Origin: Porogramme epimiltina
Taxonomy: Eukaryota > Basidiomycota > Agaricomycetes > Polyporales > Polyporaceae
Length of the DNA stretch: 51,295 bases
Direction: 5' to 3'
NCBI GenBank assembly: GCA_900155495.1
Contig: FTLJ01000712.1
Location: forward strand, 1 to 51,295
In this document: positions 12,327-24,719 of the stretch, piece after piece
How the letters are laid out: the number at the start of each line of letters is the position of its first letter
How positions within the stretch are numbered: the first letter of the stretch is position 1
Notes under the pieces: generated by a model
The model's input: the letters and a program-made list of their open reading frames with translations, nothing else
What the model was told of the DNA's origin: nothing
The model's database searches: none
Program-made: the position numbers and the translations under genes

Positions 12327-13964
12327 TCATCGGAGCATGCGGAGCTGCTGCACGACGACGATCGAGTCCTGCGTCAGCCGCTTCCCCTTCTTCTCCAGCA
12401 CCCACTTGCGCGCGTACGCGGTCGGCGGGGCAGGGGCAGAGGCGGGCTCTGGCTCCGGCACGGGCTCCGGTTCGGGCTCAGGCAGCGCGAACGCGATGGG
12501 CGTGATCGGCGTCTCCGGCACGACGCGCAGCGACGTGGGCACCTCCATCGTCCGCCCGCGCGTCGACGACAGCAGCGGCAGCGCCGCCCTCACGCTCACG
12601 CTCCCACTCCCACTCGTCTGCGCCTGCACCAACCTCTGCCGTGCGCTCTCCGGGATCTGCGGGCGCCACACCGTCTCGGGGTCCGGCACGGGCGGGCGCG
12701 TCACGATCGCCCCGCCCGCCTGTGCGTACGGGTGCGCGGGATCCTCACGTTCGCGGGGGCGCGACGCCGCCCGCACGCTCTCCTGGCGGCGCACCGCCGC
12801 GGCCTCCTGCTGCGCGCGCATGCTCTGCTGGCCCGCCGCGGGCGACGCGTACGGGTGGCGGAAGAGCGGCGGCGACGCGCGGTCCGTGCTGTCCTTGCGC
12901 ACGGGCATGGGCGGTTCCGTTTCCGCACGATGCGGCTCGGCGGGGCGGCGTGCGCTGTCCTGCCGGCGGAGCGTCCCGCGGGGCGGGGTCGGCGCGCGCA
13001 CGGGGGACGCGTAGGACGGCGGGGGGTCGTCGGGCGCGGCCATGTCGAGGAACGGCTGGTCCGGGTTGAACACGACGAGCACCGGGCGCTCCTTCTCGCG
13101 CCCGTGCTCCCGCTCGCGCCTCTCCCGTTCGCGGTCCTTCTGCCGCAGCCTCTCCTTCTCGCGGTCCCGGTCCTTCTCTGAGCGCCGCGCGGTCGTCACG
13201 GGCGCGGAGTACGGCGGGGACGGGAGCGGGGGCGACGCGATGGGCGCTGAGACAGGCGGGGGCGTGCCGTGCGCGGCCTCGACGTGCTTGAGCTGCGGCG
13301 AGCCATGATGGTGGTGGCGGGACGACTGGCGCGGAGGCGCGGACTGGGGCGCGGCGGAGGCGGGGGGAGAGGCGATGGCAATCGGCGCGGAAGTGGATGT
13401 CGTGGTGGTGGTAGTTGTGGTGGCGACGGAGACTAACACACCTGCGGAAGTGGACTTCGCCGCGGGCTGGGGAAACGCAAACTCGCGAGGAGGCAGATGG
13501 TCGAGAGAAGGCAGTGGCGGGGGCGGCGAATGTTTCTTGGGGAACGAAGGGAGGCCGCCGTGGTGGTCTCGAGTGAGGCCTATGGACGCGCTCCGGGAGT
13601 GCGTACGGATGGGTGGGATTATGACGAGGTCGGTCGAGTTGGCGGATGCCTGAACGGGGAGCGGGACGCGCGAATTGCTCCGCGTATGGGACTGCGTGCG
13701 CGCTCTGGGAGTGTGTCCCGAATTTGAAGCGGGCGGCGCAGCGCCAGGTGCTCGCGAGTGGTTTGTGTTCTCGCCGGAGTTGGGGAATTCGGCAAGTCGT
13801 CGGGGAGATGTCGAGTTCGAGCGTTTCAGCGGCTGGCGCGAGGAAGACGTGGACCACGACGAGCCCGGCTGGATATCAATATCTTGGGGAGGGTAGTGGA
13901 GCCTCCAGTCCGCCGGGGAAGCCAGCGACGGCTGGGGCGGCAGTGGGGGAAGCTGAGGAAGCAT
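12327..13964 (-). CDS. Intrinsically disordered Pro/Ser-rich protein with conserved-looking C-terminus
   Basis: A single uninterrupted ATG frame of 545 residues. Most is low-complexity: Pro/Ser/His-rich segments; an acidic-basic run of RDREKERLRQKDRERERR type (about residues 265-295), probably a single charged helix; and Arg/Ser-rich stretches with RRQDSA, RRQESV and PVRKDS, which look like basophilic kinase sites. An EPEPEPVPEPEP run is encoded by a hexamer repeat near 12440-12480. The last 26 residues (KWVLEKKGKRLTQDSIVVVQ and following) are compositionally different: a short charged helix with a hydrophobic face, probably the functional interaction element. No catalytic domain. I do not recognise the family. 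An open frame of this length ending in ordered sequence supports a real gene. Confidence 0.75.
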   Translation of the reverse strand: MLPQLPPLPPQPSLASPADWRLHYPPQDIDIQPGSSWSTSSSRQPLKRSNSTSPRRLAEFPNSGENTNHSRAPGAAPPASNSGHTPRARTQSHTRSNSRVPLPVQASANSTDLVIIPPIRTHSRSASIGLTRDHHGGLPSFPKKHSPPPPLPSLDHLPPREFAFPQPAAKSTSAGVLVSVATTTTTTTTSTSAPIAIASPPASAAPQSAPPRQSSRHHHHGSPQLKHVEAAHGTPPPVSAPIASPPLPSPPYSAPVTTARRSEKDRDREKERLRQKDRERERREREHGREKERPVLVVFNPDQPFLDMAAPDDPPPSYASPVRAPTPPRGTLRRQDSARRPAEPHRAETEPPMPVRKDSTDRASPPLFRHPYASPAAGQQSMRAQQEAAAVRRQESVRAASRPREREDPAHPYAQAGGAIVTRPPVPDPETVWRPQIPESARQRLVQAQTSGSGSVSVRAALPLLSSTRGRTMEVPTSLRVVPETPITPIAFALPEPEPEPVPEPEPASAPAPPTAYARKWVLEKKGKRLTQDSIVVVQQLRMLR

Positions 13965-16099
13965 AGCGAGAGTGTCACCGTGTTATGTTGGTGCTGGGGC
14001 GCGTGACACGGGGGTGGTTGGGTATGTGTAGGAAGGCGAAGAAAGTGGAAGCCCGCTCCAGAATGGAAAGCAAGATAAGAAGAATCTATGGACGTCGAAG
14101 GAGCGCAGAGGGGTGGAAAGGGTAAAGTGGGCATCTTGTGAGCGGGACGGGGAGATATAGATATCTTTGCGAGGGGTCGAGTTTCGTCTCGTCTGGGGCT
14201 CGACAACCTGCGCCCTCGAGAGGGATGATGCGGAATGTTCTGATCCGGGGCCCGAGTGCGGCGTCGCGATGACGATGGCTGCACAACTGCCCAAACCGGC
14301 TCTCGTTGCACTGCTTGGACGACTCCATCGCCCCTCCGCCCCCCTCCGCCTCGCCCTCTCTCTGGCGCGATGATGAGATCACGTCCCCCCAGATCGGCCC
14401 ACGCGATAGCCGCCGCGGCACCCGCAGCCATCGGCGATCTTAAACCTGCTCAAATTTCCGACAAACCATCCACCTTGCGCCCTCAGTCGCCCCGTCGCCA
14501 CCTCCTCCCCCGCCTCGAGGCGCGTGCTTGCAGAGCATGTGACCGCTCTACGCCCAACAAGCAACGGTCAAACGGCACTGGCAACGACCAGAACCACCGT
14601 CCTCGAGGGCCTGTGTGTAACGCAGCAACAAACGCGCCGCGTCAATCCGCCTCTCGTCCTCCCCATGCCACGCACAAACGCCCGCTAAGCACTAAGCAGC
14701 AGCGCAAACGGCAGCGAGCCTCGCACGCCCGGCCGGATGGCGCGATCCGCCCCGTTTCCATGTCTGGCAGTCGCCTTCAGCCCCGCGTCATCGCCCGCGC
14801 CCAGGGGCTGCGTGGCGGTCGGAAAGAGGAGAGGACCCTGGGGCTAGCGCCGCCTAGCCGCCCCCCTCCACCCCGCCCCCAAACAAACTCAATAACGCGC
14901 AAAATGGGCCCCACCCAGCCCACGGGCGCACGCACTCGCGCTGCGCCCAAGCCTCTCGAGCCCAGCCGCAGCGGCGCCACACCGCTCGCGCGACCTTTCA
15001 AAGCCGCCGTCCCCATTCACAGTGCCAAAACCCCGCCCGCCCGCCCGAGGCCGTCCACTGTCCGCCGTCCGCCGTGCGCGAGCGCGCGGTCGCCCAGCGG
15101 CGTGATTGAATCGCGCTCTGTTTTCCGCGCGCCCCAGGAGGGCCCAGGCGCGGACCCCTCCTGCCCGTGTGGGTCCGCTTACGCCCACCCGCCGCGTGCG
15201 TGCGCACTTATCTGGATCGCCTCGCCCGATGCGTAGGAACCTACCGCTTCTGGGCGGAATCTTCGTCGCGACCGCCACCCCACTGCCCGGGGCCCTCCCT
15301 GAGCCCTCGTGAAATGTTCTGCACGGACGCCGCGAGCGTCGACGACGCCGGGCCCTGCACCAGTGCTGCGGAACTTCCGGGGCCCTCGACGCCGGTCGCG
15401 GCCCCAATTGAGTTGATGTAGTGCGCCGCGGGGCACGCTCCCCGGGAGACCCCTATAACCACTGCGGGGCGGCCGCGCGCGTCCAGAACCGCTGAACCGG
15501 TAAAACGCCGACGGGTGCAGACGCGGGTACGGCTCGGTACGTGCAGCGGCGAGCTGGCGGGATGTGCCTGTATGATTATGTACCGTGGCGGCTGCGACTT
15601 GGCGCGCGGAGGTGCCGACGTGCGAGGCAAAAAGACCGACTTGCGGACGCGTTAGTGCGGCCTTGGCTCTCGTAACTCGTTTCAGCGGCCCCGAGTATGC
15701 AGCGGCGCGACTACGCAATGAAACTTGGAAGTGCTGTACTTCCCGCGGACGGGTGGGGATGAGTGCAGCCACTGTGCTGCGCACGCGACAAGGCGGGACC
15801 TCGATTGGGCGGACTGTACCGCGCCGTCAACAAGAATACACGAGGTATGTGGGGGGTTTACAACATGCGCAAGCTGGCCATGGTAACAATCAAGAACGTG
15901 TAGCAGCCTAAATGCTATAATGTAGCTGTAAGAACGTGTAACGCAATAAGCACCATGAGGGTAGCCATAGATAAATATACGTATATGAGTGCGCGAGCTG
16001 TGTGTAGTGCTACGGTGGAGGGATGTCGCAGGAGGGAAATCGGGATAAGGTCTCGCAGGTGCACGGCCACGGTCAGGAACGTTGCCAGGGCATCCCGCG
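13965..16099. other. Intergenic, GC-rich, no supported gene
   Basis: About 2.1 kb. The left 200 bp is the promoter of the disordered protein gene (an AT-rich GATATAGATATC element at 14153-14164). The 326-codon frame at 14256-15236 (+) is entirely Pro/Arg/Ser/Ala-rich, with neighbouring frames of similar character, so I do not call it. The right 200 bp before 16100 is probably the 3' UTR of the membrane protein gene. Confidence 0.5.
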
Positions 16100-19000
16100 T
16101 TATGTCGGGGGCCACGCGTGCATGACCGTATCTTGCGTGTGCCAGCCGACCCACGTCGACTGCACGTAGGCTGTGAGCGCACAGCTCGCGCTCGTCCATG
16201 CGTCGGCAACGACGCCGCGCAGGCCGGCGTGTTGCAGGCTCCCGAGCATCGAGAACACGGACCACGATGGACAGTTGGGTATCGTTTGAGGGGTGGTATC
16301 GGGGTGGAGAAGATAGATGTAAAGGTCCGGATAATATGCATCGTAATATGTCGTCAGGAAGATATTCTTCGCCTGCACCATGGAGTACCTGGCACACATT
16401 ATGTCAGCCTAAAGAGTTTGAGGATAGCATGGAGTGAAGACGCACCGGTACATCAGACCTAGCAATAGGAGTTGAACGAACGTGAAGCACACGAGGGAGC
16501 GCCAGCTGAACAGGCTCCAAGCGACCTGTGCTTCGGCACCGCCCAAAGGCTACCCCGATAGCAAGAATAATTAGCGCCCGTGTGCGGTGTAGCACAAGAC
16601 AAACTCACCAGCGCAGCCGTCCCGTTGCCAGCCCGTCCGAACAGCGAGAACTTGCCCTTGCCCTTGAGCTGCAGCTTCACCTCGGACGCCTGCGCGTGCT
16701 GCAGCGTCTTTGAGATCTTGGCTCGCGCGCGTGCGGCGGCCGCGCACTGCTCCTGCAAAGCGGCGTACGCGCGTGGGTCAAAAACGGCGCCCTCGGTCGA
16801 CCTGACCCCGAAAGAAAAAGCCAAAAAATGATCAGAACAAAAGTGCACCTTGTCAATGCGCACGCGCAACGCGTACCTGTCGGCGTCGCTCAGCTCCTCG
16901 CGCATACTCGAGATCGTGCGGCGTATCCGCCCAACCGCCTCGTTGTGCGAGAGCGGCGCCCCGAGGCTCAGGTCGCCGGAGGACGACGGGTCCTCGATTG
17001 CAGGCGGGGGCGTGGGCGCCTCTTCGATCTCGCGGCCCATGGCGTCCACGACCCGGACCACGCTCCGGTTGCGCGGTGTCCCGGCTGTGGCCGTGCGGGA
17101 GCCCTTGCGCGGGGTGCTGGACACAGCAGGCTCCGGAGGGGGGGTCGGAGACGTTGCAGGCTCCTCTTCAGGAGCCGGGACAGGCAGTTCCGGCTCGACC
17201 TGCTCCCGGCCGTACGCGTCAAGGACCCGGATCCCAGGCTGCTTCTTGCGGATGCGATCGCGCATCGAGGGCGGTGTCGGGGGCGGCTCGATGGAAGACT
17301 CGACGGTGATTGTGGACGCGTCGCCGTTCGCCCTCCTGGATACCAACGCCGCGCCGCCGTCCTTGAGTGCCTGGCCGTCGCTGCGCGGGGACGCCTCGAC
17401 GACGCCCTCGGAAGCCGTTTCAGATTCGATGTCGAAACGGACCTTGAGGATGCTTCCCCGCCTCGGGCGAGCCGTTGCTGGGGTCTTCACCCACCCGCCG
17501 GGCGGTGCCGGTGTTGGAGCTGCCAGAGTGCTACCCCGAGACAGGGTTGAGGGGGGAGTGGCCAGACCGCTATCAGTCGACGAGTTGGCGTCGGCAGCAG
17601 GCGGTACAGACCCTGCTCGCTCTACAGGTTCCTTGGCGGGTTGTTTCGGAGGCGCGGGGGTTGCCAGCCATGCACCGGGTGGACGAGGCGTCTTCAACGA
17701 TGTAAGGTCCGCTGGAACGTCGCGACTCAGTATTAGGGGGGTATGCATCGCCTCAGCTTCGTCCTCTGACGACGGCGGTCCAGGAAGATCGGGCATTCCG
17801 CGAGGAGGTGGAGGGGTCTCGAACTCTGCCTTCGGGGTGTGGAACTGCGGTCGCCTAGGGGGCGTTTGCAAGTTGAACATGGGCGTCACATCGGGTGGCG
17901 TGAGAGGAGGCGAGGCGAGTGGGGACTCCGGACGTGTTTGAACCTCCGGTGAAGGTTGGGCGCGTATGTTTAGCAAGTCAGCTGGCGGTTCCGCTGCGGG
18001 AGTAGTGGTGGCCTGTGGGGGGAACAGTGGCGTAGACCTCGCGGGGGGCGTGCCAACGACAATCTTTGGATCCTCTTCGCTCGCTGTGATACGTTGTCGT
18101 GAATACCTATTCCTGAGATTCGAGAAAAAACTTACCATATGACAAGCTATCGTCGTGATGTTCGTCGGGGACACTGCTATCTCCCACAAGAGGAATCGGT
18201 GGGAAGTCGTCATCAGTGCTGACTTCGATGCGTGGAGGTATCGCGCCAATGGATTCTGCAAACTCAGTAACAGTTCTTCTATGGCTTCTCGTGTTATCAA
18301 ATGTTCTCGACGTTGATGGTGTCGCGCTGTTGTGGCCTTTTCTCGGCGAGGGAATGGGGATATGACTGGGCGTGGTAGCACTAGCAGCGAGAGAGCTTCT
18401 GCTAGATGGTCGAGGGGGTGGTCGTTGCGGGGTCTCGTGATCTAGCTCTAGAGGCGGGAGCTCCATCTTATGCTGAGGGAACGACCAGCCGAACCGAGAA
18501 CGGTAGGACGCTTGAGCGGTGCCTGGAGTTTCTGGCCTGGATGCGGGTGGCGCGGGGGATTTGGGGCGTTCTCGAGACGAGGGAGTAGTTGACCGCGGTA
18601 TCGGCGATCGAGGCCGGGGTATTCGGTCACCGACTGGGGATTTGCTCCGTGCGCCAGGTGAAGGTATGCTGAGGCTGTTCCCATGAGTGACGCTGTTCGT
18701 TCTGCTGTGAGGTGTCGTCTTGTGAACGTGCGACGGCTCGTCGGTGGGTGATCCGGGGCGGGATCGTGGTAGTGGAGAGAGGGATCGTCGATGGAAGAGC
18801 GGATTACCCCATTCAGGACGTGGTGAATTCCAGTTGCGTTCGCGCTGGTGCTCGACCTCGTGCTCAATCTCCTCCGCCACGTCCATACTAGATACTGAGC
18901 CAGTTGGAGAACTCGGCCGAGATCCAGGGAAAGAATGTCCAGAGCCATGTCTATGCAATGTGGGTGACAGATACTCGGTAGCGGAACCAGGACGCGATGG

Positions 19001-20811
19001 TGTGCTAATCGTGCGGACGCGTTCGCTCTTGTTCAAACTGAGATTCGACGACGAGCGATGAAGCTTCGAATGCGGACGGTTCCATTCCCTTTCTCGCTCC
19101 TTGTTCTTCCCGTCGTCCAACTCTTTCATTCGATCCTTCACTGCAACAAAGTCAGCATGAAATCCAGCAAGGTAAGTCAATGATACTCACGATCCGTTTT
19201 TGATGTCACTGAGCTTGCTCGAGACGACGGCCGGCTGATATCCGTACTAGCGAGTGATGCAGCGCTGTCTTTACGGTTTAACTGTCGGGATGGGCCAGCA
19301 TATCCGTTACCAGGCGAACCCCATGAATGGCGATGCGAATTATCATGTTTCCCCGGGTGAGCAGGGGATTTTGACGTTCGTGGGATTGGAGAATTCCATC
19401 CACGTTCTCGCTCATGGATCGCTTCACGCTTGCCGTCATGCTGACGTTCATGGTCTAATGAAAATTGGGTGAGTCGTTCAGGAAGGCAAGTTCCAGTGAC
19501 TTACAATCCTCGATTGACATGGAGGAACTTGCACGTGAAGAGCTTCCACGAGATGCTGCGGCGACAATTGAGTGATAAAACAAAATCGAGTATTTGGGAG
19601 ACTCACAAGGTGCATCGAAGTCCTCACTACCCCGACGGACCGGCGGTTGCGGTAGATTGTGTGTGGAGTGGGACCTCGAGTGAGAGCTCCATGAAAGAGG
19701 TCGTGGAGAAGAGAGATCGCCATGCGCCCGCGGACGCGGAGTCGGTCCAACGGAATGTTTCAACGCAGGTGTGCTATTATGTCTGGGCCGAGGGATAGAG
19801 CCGCTTTCATAACTGTCCATCCCCTGCAATGCATTTTGCATCTCTGAGTCCTGATCCAAGAGGTCTGATGACATAAACATCACGTCGGTTCATAAAATCA
19901 AAAGAATTGAACTCACTTGAGTGCATATTAATATGCGCGGACATTTGGAAGGTGCGCATCGGAGTGCTTGTCGCTCGCGGAGGCGTGTCTGAAGACGAAT
20001 TCATGTGCATGGGTGGTTGCATGGCGGTGTCCGTGCTCGAGTTTGCAGGAGGCATCGACATCTCCATGACCATTTGATCGTGAGGTAGAGAAGGCATCAT
20101 GGACGTTGACTGATCAAGTCGCGCTCGAAGAGCGTCGAAAGTTGATGCTGCGGAACGCAAGGAGCGTCCAGAGTGGTCGGACGTTCCTTGGGGGCACTTA
20201 AACAATTAGCGGAACAGTAGTGGTCGAAGGGACATACTGGACTTGTCCGCTTCTTCGTCGCTGTATACCCTTCTCTTCGCTTTATGCCTCACACGCTCCT
20301 CGTCAACCAGTGGACTCGCCTCGACCTCACTCCCATCGATACTATTCCGCCTCGGACGCGAGACCTTCCGTGGCGTGTTCCCTGGCTCGCGAAGCGCGTG
20401 CGAGAACAGCTCTTTCAAACTTTCACGGGCGATACTTGAGGTGGTCACCATGGACAGTGGCGGTTCAAAGTCTGAGTCAGATTCAGAACCGGAGGGGAAC
20501 GACATAGGCCGAGAAGAGGAAGCTTGGGGCGTGGCGCCGTTTGGAGAGTTAGGAACGCGAGCAAGCAGAGCACGGAGACGCGCCGTGGGGTTGTCTGCGG
20601 GAGGCAGTCCTGCGGTAACCGCCGAGCGTGGTGAGAATCTGACTTCCGATGCTGTCATCCGGGGCGTTGAATCCGCGTCGTCGTCGTCGCCATCGTCGGT
20701 GTGGAGGAAGTTAGGGTTCTGTGAAGGACCCGCAATAGGCGTAAGGGCTTGATCGCTGTGCTGCGGGGAGTATCTAGGCAAACGCAGTCGCGGAACGGAG
20801 ATGGGGTCCAT
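16100..20811 (-). CDS. Large disordered protein with C-terminal membrane anchor, function unknown
   Basis: Ten exons in transcript order, 20238-20811, 19917-20186, 19607-19864, 19505-19555, 19191-19454, 18136-19140, 16877-18083, 16609-16801, 16446-16525 and 16100-16388, give 1396 residues. Most is Ser/Pro/Thr-rich. Visible modules are three copies of an RERExWN(S/R)P motif (about residues 398-407, 486-495, 570-579); two Pro-Pro-Gly-Trp motifs (TPRPPGAW at about 939, PAPPGGW at about 999); SILKVRF (KVRF at about 1021), matching the PP1-docking pattern [R/K]VxF; and two copies of RV(L/V)DAxGRE (about 1093 and 1151). A short predicted helix-rich region (QEQCAAAARARAKISKTLQH) comes before one hydrophobic segment (SLVCFTFVQLLLLGLMY, about 1280-1297). 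About 100 ordered residues with YYDAYYPDLYIYL follow. This topology suggests a bulky cytoplasmic or nucleoplasmic region on a membrane, for example the nuclear envelope; that location is inference. The first two exons could belong to a separate gene, but the phases join cleanly. Confidence 0.75.
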
Positions 20812-21030
20812 ATCGCTCTCGACGACACGCGCGGCGCCGAGAGCCGTCGATTTGGAGGACAGAGGTGATGAGGAGAGGAAAAGAGTGTTGTTGTCTCGGT
20901 TGGAGCCACGCGCGTTGGCGTCACCAGCCACGCGCACGCGTGTAGACGCCCGTCGTTCTGTGCTCGCGACGATCCGAAAGCGCTGCAATCTCGTCTCTTT
21001 CCGTTCCCTTCACCCTCGTTTCCGCCCGGC
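20812..21030. promoter_or_regulatory. Short divergent promoter shared by the membrane protein and CEX1 genes
   Basis: Only 219 bp separate the two start codons, which point away from each other, so both promoters and both 5' UTRs lie in this interval. I see no clear TATA box on either strand, as is common for housekeeping genes. Confidence 0.65.
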
Positions 21031-24000
21031 ATGGATTATCTCAGGACTCTAGGATCTGCGGCCGTCTCTTCTCTTGTGCAAAAGTCTGGACTTAATCTTC
21101 CGTTTTCTCTGGGGCCCAAGGTCAACTCCTTCGAAGGCAGGACAATCTGGTCTCTCTACGATGGCACAAAACGGGTGCGCCGTCTGCTAGACATTGCTCG
21201 CTTTGCCGTGTATTAAAACCGCACCGACAGGAAGACAGCTCACCTGTATCAATATTTGAGTTTGAAGCAAACTCTCCCGCGAAGAAGAATCTCCTTCCGC
21301 TCGCCAAGAATGCGCTGCGCAAGTTGCGCACCGTGCGCCATCCTGACGTCCTGAAATTCATGGAGGTCGTCGAAACAGACACGTCTATCCACATTATGAC
21401 TGAGCGCGTAAGGCCATTGGGACCAGCCATCACGGAGTGGCAGTCAAAGAGTGCTCAAGAGCGGGAAGCTTGGTTGATTTGGGGGCTTCATCGTGTTTCC
21501 GTACGTCGTATCACTCTGCGAATACTCGCATATTATCTCAGTCGTCGAGGCAGGTTGCTCTAGCTTTTCTGAACGAGTCAGCTTCGTCAACGCATGGGAA
21601 CGTGCGTGTCGACTCCATCTTCATTTCGGCGTCTGGAGAGTGGAAATTGGGAGGTGTGGATGTGTTGAGCAACCCTAAAGATGATGCTGCAGTCCTCTAT
21701 GTGCGTTGTATGTACAGTCGCGCTACTTTACAGACAATGATAATGCTCGTTCTGTCAGAATCTGGGCGGAATGGTACCCGACTCGTCCATGTACTCCTCG
21801 CCGGAGGTAAAGAAAGGGGGGTTCTCGTCATTAAAAGAGTACACGCCTTTCGTCACTTCGCTGAATATGCGCTCACTACTCTGTGCAGACTTCCTGTTTC
21901 TGCCGCAGATGCGTACGGCCTCGGGCTTCTTATTCACTTCGCTTTCAACCCCAATCAAGCGGTACCCGCTACCGCACAACCACCCCATCCGCCTCCAACA
22001 GCTGCGTCTCGCGGTGCTATCCCTGCGACTATCTTCCCAGCGTACAAGAAGCTCTTGAACCCGAATCCCAAGGCGCGACTATCTCCTGCCCATTTCCTGG
22101 AGCTTGGAATGTCGCAGACAGCTGGAGAAGGGTCTGGTTTCTTCTCCTCTAACCGGCTTGTAAAGGTCTGTGCGGGGCTAGACAACTTCAACCTCGCCAG
22201 CGACTCGGAAAAGGCGACACTATTGAAGTACGCCTCAGTTTTCCTTCTAGCCTGTTCTATTCTGACTCCGTCAATAGGTCATTGAAGGAGTCTGCATCGT
22301 CCTTCCCTACGGAATTCGCGTCTTTCAAAGTTCTGCCTGCTCTAATATCATCATTGGAATTCGGTGGAGCATCTGCAGCTGCGATCATTCCTTTAGTATT
22401 ACAGTTTGGCAAAAATGTGCCCCCGGAAGACTACTCTTCTGTCATTCTTGTCCACCTAGTCAAACTGTACGCGAGCCCGGACCGAGGGACGCGTATGGCA
22501 TTGCTTGACCAGCTCTCTGACTATGCGGATAAGTTGGATAAGAAAACCGTGTCAGACAAGATTTGGCCGAACTTGGTGAGTCATCTCATCCGTGGCCGTC
22601 GAATGTCAGTCGACTGAGGCAACACCTTTTTTCAAGCAAACCGGTTTTTCGGATACTGTTGCTGTCATACGTGAAGCGACTGTAAAGTCTATCATCCTAC
22701 TGTCCGACAAGGTCAGTTGCCCCAATTGACATGCGCATTCCAAATCCTCAGCAATCCTTACAGTTCAACGAACGTATTATGAACAACGACCTACTCCGAC
22801 ATCTCGCAAGGATGCAATCCGATCCCGAAGCGTCCATCCGAACCAACACATGTATTCTCATTGGCCGGCTGGGGCCATCCCTAGGTTACAACACGAAGCG
22901 CAAGGTGTTGGTCCCTGCGTTCACACGCGCACTGAAAGACCCATTCGTGCATGCACGTGTAGCTGGTCTGATGGCGTTCATGGCGACCATGGACTGCTTC
23001 GACATCGAGGATATTGCGTCGAAGGTCATCCCGGGTATGTCATTTACACTGATTGACAAGGAGAAGTACGTCGTTTCGGTTGCGTACCTGCTCTCATTTA
23101 CGTGTACTTAGCCTTTTTCGCAGGCTGGTGAGAGACCAGGCCTTCAAGGCAATGGAACTCTTCGTGAAGAAGTTGGAAGAGCATGCTGCCAAAATGGTAA
23201 GTTGCATTACTCCCTGCCTAGTTTAACAACAGCTCACTCTCGACAGCCTGAAACTGTTGATCCCGAAACTGAGATTCCCCAAGTACAGATCAATGGGAGC
23301 TCTCCGAATGCGCTTGTGAATAGCGCAGCAGGAGCCGCAGGCGCGCTGGCTGGTTGGGCGATCTCTTCGCTTGGAAAGAAGGTATATGTGACGCTTGTGG
23401 GCTGGTCTACTATTCTTACCGTATCATATTTCCAGCTAGCAGCGGGCGACCTGCAGAGCACTATGACTACTGCTTCCGGCGCAGGCATCGATCGTCCTAC
23501 TTCTGCTCCCATCCCCGGCGGGCTCAGCGTCGAAGGACTTTCCTCCGGCCCTGTTCCCCTCACACCCACGTTCTCCTCGGATGCTGCGCCTACACGCTCC
23601 CTCACATCCGCCAGTAAAGGCAAGGGGATGCAACTCGGCGCCACAAAGATGTCCACCAGCTCCGCGTCGATCCCGGACTGGGCGGAGGAGGCTGCAGCGG
23701 AACTCGAGACGACTAAGTCGAACCCATGGGGGAACGACGATCTCATGGACGTCAACGCTGACGACGACGACTGGAGTGAGTGCCATTGATGTTACGCTCG
23801 CTAGCACTGATGCAAGCCTGCTCTTAGGTGCATTTGAGAGTGCTCCGCCACCGACATCCGACTTCGGGCTAGGTAATACACACTCGCAGCCGGTCGGGCC
23901 AGGTAAGCGCATCATCGGTGTATTTACAATGATTTACGCATGTTGATGACACTCCCTCAACTCTAGATCCTTGGGCGACGCCAGCCCCTGCCCCTGCCCC

Positions 24001-24336
24001 TGCCCCCGCACCGAAACCCCCTATAGCACCACAACCTACGCGGCACACAACAATACCCCGCGTAGCTTCACCACTAGGAACGTCAAGAGCTGGCTCTAGT
24101 GTACGCTCGGTAACGCCTTCGGATGGCGGCAAGGTAGACACTACTCCTACTGTGTCGGCTACGAACAGCACAGCAGGTATGACTAAGGAGGAAAAGGCGG
24201 CAGAGATGGCGAGGCGGAAGGAGGAGCGTAGACAGGTATGCGTATCAATCAACATCACTGGCTGACGATGCTGAAAGCATGGTTCCAGCGCATTGCGGCA
24301 CTCAAAGAGCAGAAGAAGCATGCGTCAGCAACTTAG
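21031..24336 (+). CDS. CEX1: SCYL1/Cex1-type pseudokinase with HEAT repeats
   Basis: Fourteen exons: 21031-21174, 21231-21500, 21554-21700, 21759-21838, 21889-22227, 22278-22575, 22637-22711, 22764-23065, 23124-23196, 23247-23381, 23436-23775, 23828-23902, 23967-24235, 24289-24336. They give 864 residues. Residues 1 to about 290 are a protein-kinase fold (SPVSIFEFEAN, VRHPDVLKFMEVVET, ADAYGLGLLIH). The catalytic residues are gone: HGN at 152-154 replaces HRD and GGV at 171-173 replaces DFG, so it is a pseudokinase. Residues of about 330-600 are HEAT-type helices (KLVRDQAFKAMELFVKKLEE). The tail has acidic-aromatic DDDDWSAFES, a Pro-Ala repeat, and a basic coiled coil (KEEKAAEMARRKEERRQ). Family members act in nuclear tRNA export at the cytoplasmic pore side and in COPI Golgi-ER traffic. 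The two 5' exon joins around the kinase activation region are the least certain. Confidence 0.92.
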
Positions 24337-24535
24337 GACCACAGAGTGGATACGATGTAGACTCTATATGCGGTATAACTATTTCCCACCCCTTATTTGA
24401 TACCCACATACTGGTTTTCGTGAGCAATAAACTGCTAGCTGTGTCGTGGTCGACAAATCCATTGCAATATCTAGTGGACGGTATCAAGTAACACTCCAGG
24501 TTGCACTCGCAATGGTGCTACATATCCGTCCCTCC

Positions 24536-24653
24536 GGCAGGTTTCTCACATCGGTCTAGGTTCACGGCGCTTTGTCATCGCTCCCACTGTCGTCACACTA
24601 CGCCTTTCTTTCACAACTCGACAGTTAAGATTATGCTGACAAACTGTTCCCGA
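24536..24653 (+). repeat. Promoter duplication, copy A side
   Basis: Shares exact or near-exact blocks, in the same order, with 26710-26826 upstream of copy B: a 15-base identity at the left, then TTTCACAAC, then GCTGAC followed by GTTCCCGA. The duplication therefore carried upstream DNA as well as coding sequence. I found no equivalent upstream of copy C. Confidence 0.65.
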
Positions 24654-24719
24654 GCTCTGTGGACATTCTGTCTAGGCACCGCGATCGATCTCACGCGATG
24701 GACGAAGTAGGGAGATGCG

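Noticed and set aside
14256..15236. 326-codon plus-strand open frame
   Set aside because: Composition is almost wholly Pro/Arg/Ala/Ser, with no motif or ordered segment; it is expected by chance in very GC-rich DNA.
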